Source: Alphaproteobacteria bacterium UBA6062 (GTDB lineage Bacteria; Pseudomonadota; Alphaproteobacteria; Sneathiellales; Sneathiellaceae). Taken from it: a stretch of DNA of 6,032 nucleotides. Shown here piece by piece: positions 1 to 4,889 of this stretch. Where the stretch lies: positions 1-6,032 of the forward strand of contig DIYE01000379.1 in assembly GCA_002428885.1 (NCBI GenBank). The letters run 5' to 3'. How positions within the stretch are numbered: the stretch's first letter is position 1; every line of letters begins with the position of its first letter. Both the position numbers and the translations under genes were made by a program. The notes beneath the pieces are model-generated. The model searched no databases, was not told the DNA's origin, and saw only the letters and a list, made by a program, of their open reading frames with translations.

Positions 1-643
1 CCACAATCCGACCGGCGGAACCATAACGCCCCGGACGGCCCACAAGCTTCTGGGATTGGCGGATGCGCATGATTTGATCATTGTTGAGGATGATATCTTT
101 GCTGAATTTGAACCGGACCCGTCGACGCGCCTGGCTGTCCTGGATGGATTGGAGCGAGTCATCCGCATCGGCAGTTTTTCCAAGACCCTGTCCGCCTCGG
201 TCCGTTGCGGATATATTGCTGCCCGTCCGGATTGGATTGAGGCTTTGATTGATTTGCAGGTTGCAACCAGTTTTGGCGGTCCCAGCCCCGTGGCGGCAGA
301 GCTTGTGTATCTTTCTCTGAGTGATGGTGGATATCGCCGTCATATGCAGAATTTGCGGCAAGCTTTATTTCATCAGTGTAAAGCCGTTGCCCTGAGACTT
401 GAGAAGATAGGTGTTCATCCCTGGATGATGCCGCGCGGAGGGTTCTACCTCTGGTGCCGCCTTCCGGAGGGGCAGGATGCTGCTGATATAGCCCGTGCTG
501 CCCTTGAGAAAAACATGATCCTGGCTCCGGGGAACGTCTTTAGTGTCACCCAGGATATGACGGAGTTTATGCGTTTTAATGTGAGCCAGATGACGGATCC
601 GACTGTTTTTCCCTTATTGAGGCAGATTCTGGATCAAGCCTGA
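1..643 (+). CDS. PLP-dependent aminotransferase-fold protein (MocR/YdcR-like or free aminotransferase), 5' end missing
   Basis: This is a fold-type I PLP enzyme, cut by the window edge; 213 residues are visible, read from base 2. The first visible residues are HNPTG, the conserved Asn-Pro-Thr-Gly loop of class I/II aminotransferases. EDDIF (about 29-33) carries the Asp that pairs with the PLP ring nitrogen. SFSKT puts the Schiff-base lysine at about residue 61, with the phosphate-binding Arg at about 68. The Arg in MRFNVSQ near the C-terminus suits substrate carboxylate binding. The wording around NPTG and EDD resembles the aminotransferase domain of GntR/MocR regulators such as YdcR and PtsJ. 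In those proteins an N-terminal winged helix would lie in the missing part, so I cannot tell a regulator from a stand-alone aminotransferase. A TTG at 56 falls inside the conserved domain and is not the start. The gene ends with TGA and no clear terminator follows. Confidence 0.88.
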   Translation, partial: HNPTGGTITPRTAHKLLGLADAHDLIIVEDDIFAEFEPDPSTRLAVLDGLERVIRIGSFSKTLSASVRCGYIAARPDWIEALIDLQVATSFGGPSPVAAELVYLSLSDGGYRRHMQNLRQALFHQCKAVALRLEKIGVHPWMMPRGGFYLWCRLPEGQDAADIARAALEKNMILAPGNVFSVTQDMTEFMRFNVSQMTDPTVFPLLRQILDQA

Positions 644-740
644 TTTTGAACTACACAGTCCAGGTTTCCTGCCGTATGATCAGCAGCAGTATTGTCCTGA
701 ATAAAAATTTCCAGCCCATTGAACACCAGGATAACTTTTC

Positions 741-2030
741 ATGTTCGTTCTACGAAATCTACGGTTTCTCGTTTGCCTGCTGTCTGTCTTTATCCTCGCA
801 GGGTGCCAGTATGACGGTGTTTTCTCGGTTAATTATCAGCAGGTTATCTCTGAGGATGATGCAGATTTTCCGTTTGAAGATGGTCAGATTTTCTATCCGG
901 CGATTTCCGGTGATATCCTGGCGGCAACCTATGCCGGCAAACCTTATGACGGGCTGGTAACACCAAAACAACGCATTCAGTTGGCAACCATCGGGGCGTT
1001 TCCGGACCTTTCAAAACCCAACGCTTTTGACAGGATTGATCACTGCTATCGCTTTAACAAAGGTTATCTGACGCTCGAAAAGCTATATGACGACTATTAT
1101 GTGGGCTCTTTTTCGGATGCCGGTTGTTTTACCAAGACCGAATCTGGTGACGACATCGAAAAGGCGCTTCTTGAGGGAGATAACCTCAGCAAAAAAGAAC
1201 AGCAGGCGCTTCTCAAAAAGCTGAAAATCCATTTTATTTACATGTTCAAGCTGGATGACAATACCATTTATCCGGTGAAGTTCGGTAAAGGGAAAAAATC
1301 AGAAATTGGTGAGCAATTTGCAGAATGGGCTCATGGCCTGAGCAAGGCTGAAAAATGGTGGCATGGTGTCCTGTCCAAGCGGTCTTTCAAGAAAAACGAG
1401 AAAACCGGCAAGGTAAAGGAAAATCTATATGTCAATGTCAAGAGTACATCGGCTTACAAGGCTTTTTTGAAAGATCACGAGGATCAAATTAAGATCCCCG
1501 ATAAACCTTTTCTGATCGGGGTTGAGCCGACAAAATCCCAGAAAGAGGCTTATGCCTTTATGAAAGCTGTGGACAAAGAGGCCGCTCGGATTGTCCAAGC
1601 CCAGCAGAAACAGAAGCAACGGGCATTGCAGCGGGCGCGGGATGCGGCCGCCAAAAAGGCTGCCCTTGCACGCCTGGCTCAGCAGCAGGAAGCAAAACGA
1701 AAGCAGCGTGAAGCTGCCTATGCTGCCGCCCGCAAGCGTCAGGCTATTCAGCAGAAATACCTAAAGGAACGGAGCCGTTTTATCTATTCTCTGGATCCCG
1801 GCGATGCCTACTATATCCCCGGTGTTCTCAGCGATACTCATGTGGTTGTGGTCCGGACGGATCCTGCGACCAACCGGGTTAAGGTGCGCCGGGTGGATGA
1901 CGGTAGTGTTATCTGGGTAGATGCCGACAAACTCATAAATCGCAATGGCAAGGTGGCTAACGACTTTATGCGCGGCACCGCAGCCATAGCCATCATTGCC
2001 TGCGCTTTCGGTGGTTGTGAGAAAAAGTAG
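741..2030 (+). CDS. Putative lipoprotein with long charged coiled coil and small beta-rich C-terminal segment (family not recognised)
   Basis: I do not recognise this 429-residue protein. Residues 1-22 form a lipoprotein signal: Arg at 5 and 8, a hydrophobic core, then lipobox LAGC with the lipidated Cys at 22. Gln at +2 suggests outer-membrane sorting by the Asp+2 rule known from enterobacteria. Residues 23-130 look globular, with Cys102 and Cys129 as a possible disulphide. Residues 131-270 are Lys-rich. About 278-346 is an uninterrupted Ala/Gln/Lys/Arg helix, almost certainly coiled coil. About 348-400 is predicted beta-rich (YYIPGVL, THVVVVRTD, VKVRRVDDGSVIWVDADKL) and reads like a small SH3-like barrel. 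A short hydrophobic stretch (412-423) precedes the GGCEKK end. The ATG has an AGGA at 728-731, 9 nt upstream, and starts exactly at the signal peptide. A role in the periplasm or envelope is inferred; the ligand is unknown. It lies 97 nt after the aminotransferase gene, so co-transcription is possible but unproven. Confidence 0.85.
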   Translation: MFVLRNLRFLVCLLSVFILAGCQYDGVFSVNYQQVISEDDADFPFEDGQIFYPAISGDILAATYAGKPYDGLVTPKQRIQLATIGAFPDLSKPNAFDRIDHCYRFNKGYLTLEKLYDDYYVGSFSDAGCFTKTESGDDIEKALLEGDNLSKKEQQALLKKLKIHFIYMFKLDDNTIYPVKFGKGKKSEIGEQFAEWAHGLSKAEKWWHGVLSKRSFKKNEKTGKVKENLYVNVKSTSAYKAFLKDHEDQIKIPDKPFLIGVEPTKSQKEAYAFMKAVDKEAARIVQAQQKQKQRALQRARDAAAKKAALARLAQQQEAKRKQREAAYAAARKRQAIQQKYLKERSRFIYSLDPGDAYYIPGVLSDTHVVVVRTDPATNRVKVRRVDDGSVIWVDADKLINRNGKVANDFMRGTAAIAIIACAFGGCEKK

Positions 2031-2031
2031 G

Positions 2032-2568
2032 CTATTTGATCAATTTTAGAACATCTCGAAAGTTCGGGTTTTCAGCCGTTTGAAGCCACTCGAACAACAC
2101 CATTTCGCTGGTGACAATCTCGGCACCGTGCTTTTCCATACGGGAGAGGGCAGCTTTCCCGTTCGCAGGGGTACGGGAACTGACAGCATCTTCCAGTACA
2201 TACACCTGCTTGCTCATCTCCAGCAGGCCAAGTACGGTTTGCAGGACGCAGACATGTGCCTCCGTTCCCGCGACAACGATCTGCTGATGATCCCTAATGG
2301 CAGTTTTAAAACCGTCCGCCAGGCAGCTATCGAATGTCATTTTTGTAATTAGCTGGCCCGGTCCGCGGATTGTCAGGTCCGGTGTGGTGTGGCCAAGACC
2401 CGCCGGATTCTGTTCCGTAAAAAGAACAGGAATATCAAGAAGCTCTGCTGCGGTTTGAACTTTCTTTGTTGTGGCAATAATTTCCGTTCCCTTATGGATG
2501 GCCGGGAGGAGGCGGGTCTGCAGATCTATGATGAGAAAAAGCGACTGATCAGGACAGAGGGTATGCAA
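2032..2568 (-). CDS. Isochorismatase-like cysteine hydrolase
   Basis: A 178-residue member of the isochorismatase-like hydrolase family, close in style to the YcaC/ISOC1/ISOC2 branch. The family triad is visible: Asp15 (LFLIIDLQ), Lys76 (TKMTFD) and nucleophile Cys107 (GTEAHVCVLQT). The length is normal for a single-domain member. Family members hydrolyse amides, carbamates or isochorismate through a Cys thioester; the substrate here cannot be read from sequence. The missing secretion signal suggests a cytoplasmic protein. The start is TTG at 2566-2568, because no ATG or GTG lies before Asp15 and the TGA two codons upstream blocks extension. A GGA 8 nt upstream (plus-strand 2577-2579) serves as ribosome binding site inside the end of the TetR gene. 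It is the second gene of a tetR-hydrolase operon with a 3-nt gap, so translational coupling is likely. Its stop codon is one base from that of the converging lipoprotein gene. Confidence 0.9.
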   Translation of the reverse strand: MHTLCPDQSLFLIIDLQTRLLPAIHKGTEIIATTKKVQTAAELLDIPVLFTEQNPAGLGHTTPDLTIRGPGQLITKMTFDSCLADGFKTAIRDHQQIVVAGTEAHVCVLQTVLGLLEMSKQVYVLEDAVSSRTPANGKAALSRMEKHGAEIVTSEMVLFEWLQTAENPNFRDVLKLIK

Positions 2569-2571
2569 GGC

Positions 2572-3198
2572 TCAGTTCCACTTCTGTAAGGTGAGCTGTT
2601 CCGTAATATAGTCCCGCATCATTTGAGGGGCGGTGCATTCAAACATCCGGATACGACCTGTATGAGAGAGCAATAGAACGCCGGTCGCATGGGCGAAGAC
2701 ACGGGCTTTCATATCCTTGGCTTGTTTATCCGTCGCGCCCAGGCTGAGGGCTGCTTCGGCGATCGGCTCCAGACAGGTGGAAAGAGCTGCGTTCAGCTCC
2801 TTATTTCTATCTCGTCCCACACTTTTGGGGCTAATGCCACCTCGAAATAAATACAGTCCGAGCGCCAGGTCGTCCGGGGTTTTATCGTAGTAATCAAAGA
2901 AAGCGAAGGCGGCTTTTTCAAAGCGCTCCCGGGCTGTTGTTCCGTCCTTTAATGACTGATCGACAAAGACCTTTAGGCTTTCCAGTGAACTTGCCAGAAG
3001 CTCCGCATAGATTTCCTCGCGGGAGTCAAAGTGAAAATACAGGGCTGCCGGCGTATAACCCGCTTCACCTGCAATGCTTCTAAGACTGGCACCTTCCAGG
3101 CCTTCCCGCTCGAAAACCCGCCGCGCTGCTTCAAGAATAAGACGTCTTTTCTCTTCGCTGGCGGCTTTTTTCTTTGGTTTTTCAATAGCTTCAGGCAC
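2572..3198 (-). CDS. TetR-family transcriptional repressor
   Basis: A 208-residue TetR/AcrR-type one-component regulator. Helix 1 begins at about residue 15 (EEKRRLILEAARRVFEREG). The helix-turn-helix covers about 38-57 (SLRSIAGEAGYTPAALYFHF), followed by the typical DSREEIYAELL linker helix. Residues 70-208 form the divergent ligand-binding and dimerisation domain, too variable to predict the inducer. A Lys-rich tail (7-11) precedes the DNA-binding domain. The start is GTG at 3196-3198; an in-frame TGA lies four codons upstream and there is no other good start before helix 1. The ribosome binding site is weak (GAG about 9 nt upstream). It heads an operon with the isochorismatase-like hydrolase and faces the flavoenzyme gene across 112 bp. 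That region holds two matching operator-like sites and both promoters, so I infer self-repression plus repression of the flavoenzyme. Confidence 0.93.
   Translation of the reverse strand: MPEAIEKPKKKAASEEKRRLILEAARRVFEREGLEGASLRSIAGEAGYTPAALYFHFDSREEIYAELLASSLESLKVFVDQSLKDGTTARERFEKAAFAFFDYYDKTPDDLALGLYLFRGGISPKSVGRDRNKELNAALSTCLEPIAEAALSLGATDKQAKDMKARVFAHATGVLLLSHTGRIRMFECTAPQMMRDYITEQLTLQKWN
2577..2579 (-). promoter_or_regulatory. Ribosome binding site for the TTG-started hydrolase
   Basis: The minus strand reads AAGTGGA, with its GGA core 8 nt before the TTG at 2568. It lies inside the last codons of the TetR gene. It supports the TTG start, since no ATG or GTG is available before the catalytic Asp15. 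Placement within the upstream gene suggests coupled translation. Confidence 0.5.
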
Positions 3199-3213
3199 GT
3201 GTTTTACTCACAT

Positions 3214-3241
3214 TTGACAAAAAATTTAACGGCGTTAGAAT
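3214..3241 (+). promoter_or_regulatory. Sigma70-type promoter for the flavoenzyme gene
   Basis: A perfect -35 TTGACA (3214-3219) lies 16 bp before the -10 TAGAAT (3236-3241, five of six consensus bases). Transcription would start near 3248, giving an untranslated leader of about 60 nt before the ATG at 3311. The spacer and the -10 are covered by the first operator-like copy (3225-3240), so a bound repressor should block RNA polymerase directly. The elements are seen in the sequence; activity is inferred. Confidence 0.68.
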
Positions 3242-3258
3242 TTTAAACACTGTTAGAA
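3225..3258. promoter_or_regulatory. Tandem pair of putative TetR operators
   Basis: Two 16-bp sites, 3225-3240 and 3243-3258, match at 12 of 16 positions in the same orientation with an 18-bp period. The consensus is TTWAAC-N3-GTTAGAA. Each contains an inverted repeat AAC-N3-GTT: AACGGCGTT at 3228-3236 (extended to TAACG-G-CGTTA at 3227-3237) and AACACTGTT at 3246-3254. TetR dimers normally bind such dyads, often in their own divergent promoter region. Copy 1 overlaps the -10 of the rightward promoter. Copy 2 covers the predicted leftward transcription start. That the neighbouring TetR protein binds here is inferred from position and symmetry. Confidence 0.6.
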
Positions 3259-3260
3259 AA

Positions 3261-3288
3261 ATTATAACATACAAGTTTGAGCCAGCAA
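3261..3288 (-). promoter_or_regulatory. Extended -10 promoter for the tetR-hydrolase operon
   Basis: On the minus strand there is a perfect extended -10, TGTTATAAT (plus positions 3261-3269; TATAAT proper at 3261-3266). The best -35 is weak, TTGCTG at 3283-3288 with a 16-bp spacer. Extended -10 promoters need little -35 sequence, which fits. Transcription would begin near 3254, inside the second operator copy, leaving a leader of about 55 nt before the GTG at 3198. This arrangement suits negative autoregulation. Confidence 0.6.
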
Positions 3289-3298
3289 ATCTTCAAAA

Positions 3299-3303
3299 AG
3301 GGG
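3299..3303 (+). promoter_or_regulatory. Ribosome binding site fixing the flavoenzyme start
   Basis: AGGGG lies 7 nt before the ATG at 3311. A second in-frame ATG at 3317 (Met3) would be 13 nt away, which is too far for good initiation. The first ATG is therefore preferred. It also gives the N-terminus MLMTAE, which matches how I recall clostridial AbfD beginning. Confidence 0.65.
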
Positions 3304-3310
3304 AAATCGC

Positions 3311-4834
3311 ATGTTGATGACAGCGGAAGCCTACCGGGACTCTCTTCGCACTTTAAAGCCCAGAGTTTTTCTGAATGGCCGTCTGGTCGACAGTGTCGCG
3401 GATGAACCACTTTTTTTTCCGGGGATCAACGGGGTTGGCGTGTCCTATGATTTTGCCTGTGATCCGAACCATGCTCCCATCATGACGGCGACCCAGAAGA
3501 CCAGCGGGAAAATCGCTAACCGGATGCTGCATATCAACGAAACCGCCTCGGATCTATTGTCTAAACTGGAGGCGGTCCGGCTGATCTGCGCTGAATCCGG
3601 CTGTGCCCAGCGTTATTTGTCCCATGACGCCCTCAACGCTTTCTTCCAGGCGACAAAACGGACGGATGAAATCCACGGAACGGATTACCACACCCGTTTT
3701 CTGACCTACCTGCATGAGGTGCAGGAGAAGGATCTGGCCATTGGGGTTGCCATGACAGATGCCAAAGGGGATCGCTCAAAACGGCCGGGATTGCAACCCA
3801 ATCCTGATGTTTATGTGCATATCAAGGAACGCAGACCGGACGGTATTGTTATCAGCGGCACCAAGGCGATTGTGACCGCTGCGCCTTATATGCACGAATT
3901 CCTGGTCATGCCCTGCCGGACACATCGTCCTGAAGATGCGGATTTTGCTGTTGGATGTGCGGTTCCCATTGATGCGCCCGGAATAACGGTGGTGGCAAGG
4001 CCTGCGGGCCGGGCCGGTGATCCTGCCGCTAAATTTTCAGCCAAATACGGCCAATCCACCGGTGTGGTGCAGTTCGATAATGTGTTTGTTCCCCATGACC
4101 GGGTTTTCCTGGCGGGAGAAACGGAGGAGGGCGGTTTCCTCACAACCACTTACGCCACTCATCACCGACATTCCTGCATCGGTGCCAGGGCCGGGTTTGG
4201 TGACCTGTTAATTGGAGCCGGGGCGTTGATGACGGAGGCAAATGGTCTGGAAATTGACCGGTATGGCCATATCCGTGAAGCCATGGTGGAACTGATCACC
4301 ATCACGGAAAGCTTCTATGCCTGCGGCGTTGCCTCTTCCGTCTATTGCGTCGCGGATCCTGCCGGTAATGTCATGCCGGAGCCGGTTTACTCCAATATCG
4401 GCAAGCTCCTGCTGGCCACCAAGATCTATGATATGCACCGGGTCGCCCATTATGTGTCCGGCGGACTTGTTGTGGCACTGCCGGGTCCGGACGAAGACCA
4501 CAATCCGGAAACAGCCGCTTCCCTTGCCGCCGTTCTGGGGGGAAGCCCCGATATCCCGGCTGATCAACGGGCGGAGGTCGCCCGTTTTATCGAAGATCTC
4601 ACTGTCTCCAATCAGGCTGGCTGGTATTCCGTTATGTCCCTGCATGGCGGCGGCTCCCCGGAAGCCATGAAGCGGGAAATCTGGCGCAATTATCCGGTCA
4701 GCGACAAAACCGACCTGGTCGAACGCCTGCTGGATCGTGGTGTCCTGGATCAGGGCCAGAAGCCGGATAAACAACCGGGACGGTGCTGCGCCAAAGGGTG
4801 TGAGGTGCCGGACCGAGTGACAGCAGCGGAGTGA
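3311..4834 (+). CDS. 4-hydroxybutyryl-CoA dehydratase / HpaB-superfamily flavoprotein with atypical active site
   Basis: A 507-residue flavoprotein of the superfamily joining 4-hydroxybutyryl-CoA dehydratase/vinylacetyl-CoA isomerase (AbfD) with 4-hydroxyphenylacetate 3-hydroxylase (HpaB); the fold resembles acyl-CoA dehydrogenases. Shared motifs are MLMTAEAYRDSLR at the start, CAQRYLSHDALNAF (98-111), AMTDAKGDR (147-155), VISGTKA (180-186), FDNVFVPHDRVFL (255-267), HRHSCIGA (285-292) and SLHGGGSPEA (443-452). Aligned from memory with clostridial AbfD, Cys98 and His285 match cluster ligands Cys99 and His292, but ligands Cys103 and Cys299 are Tyr102 and Ala292. Catalytic Glu257, Tyr296 and Glu455 are Thr250, Cys289 and Met442. 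A complete [4Fe-4S] site is therefore unlikely. The HpaB substrate-binding His also seems absent. A C-terminal tail of about 25 residues with CCAKGC (492-497) exceeds AbfD's length. Family membership is firm; the reaction (flavin monooxygenase, isomerase or other) is open. It is divergent from tetR and probably monocistronic. Confidence 0.85.
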   Translation: MLMTAEAYRDSLRTLKPRVFLNGRLVDSVADEPLFFPGINGVGVSYDFACDPNHAPIMTATQKTSGKIANRMLHINETASDLLSKLEAVRLICAESGCAQRYLSHDALNAFFQATKRTDEIHGTDYHTRFLTYLHEVQEKDLAIGVAMTDAKGDRSKRPGLQPNPDVYVHIKERRPDGIVISGTKAIVTAAPYMHEFLVMPCRTHRPEDADFAVGCAVPIDAPGITVVARPAGRAGDPAAKFSAKYGQSTGVVQFDNVFVPHDRVFLAGETEEGGFLTTTYATHHRHSCIGARAGFGDLLIGAGALMTEANGLEIDRYGHIREAMVELITITESFYACGVASSVYCVADPAGNVMPEPVYSNIGKLLLATKIYDMHRVAHYVSGGLVVALPGPDEDHNPETAASLAAVLGGSPDIPADQRAEVARFIEDLTVSNQAGWYSVMSLHGGGSPEAMKREIWRNYPVSDKTDLVERLLDRGVLDQGQKPDKQPGRCCAKGCEVPDRVTAAE

Positions 4835-4842
4835 GGTAGAAG

Positions 4843-4870
4843 AAAAGGAGCTGACAACCAGCTCCTTTTT
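4843..4870 (+). terminator. Rho-independent terminator, probably bidirectional
   Basis: GGAGCTG (4847-4853) pairs perfectly with CAGCTCC (4859-4865) around a 5-nt loop. Flanking AAAA and TTTT extend the stem to 11 bp, and the plus strand then runs through TTTTTATT. It starts 9 nt after the flavoenzyme stop codon. On the minus strand the same hairpin is followed by TTTTCTTCT, so it can also end hemA transcription, whose stop lies 20 nt away. The 55-bp convergent gap holds little else. Confidence 0.88.
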
Positions 4871-4889
4871 ATTGTGTTATCTGAAGTCC

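Noticed and set aside
56..643. TTG at 56 as the start of a 195-residue protein
   Set aside because: The same frame is open to base 2 and encodes the conserved HNPTG motif, so the gene begins outside the window.
646..680. Promoter for the lipoprotein gene (TTGAAC at 646-651, TATGAT at 675-680)
   Set aside because: The 23-bp spacer is too long, and no better -35 fits the TATGAT box.
646..960. Separate 104-residue plus-strand open frame
   Set aside because: It overlaps the lipoprotein start in another frame, shows no domain and lacks a good ribosome binding site.
2036..2043. TTGATCAA palindrome at the convergent junction as a terminator
   Set aside because: It is AT-rich, has no loop and lacks a proper T run, so it would not form a stable hairpin.
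3225..3258. Repeats as the start of a CRISPR array or a mobile-element end
   Set aside because: There are only two imperfect copies, no spacers and no target-site duplication or transposase; position and dyads fit operators.
4208..4774. 188-residue minus-strand open frame
   Set aside because: It is antisense to the conserved C-terminal half of the flavoenzyme and has no recognisable motif.
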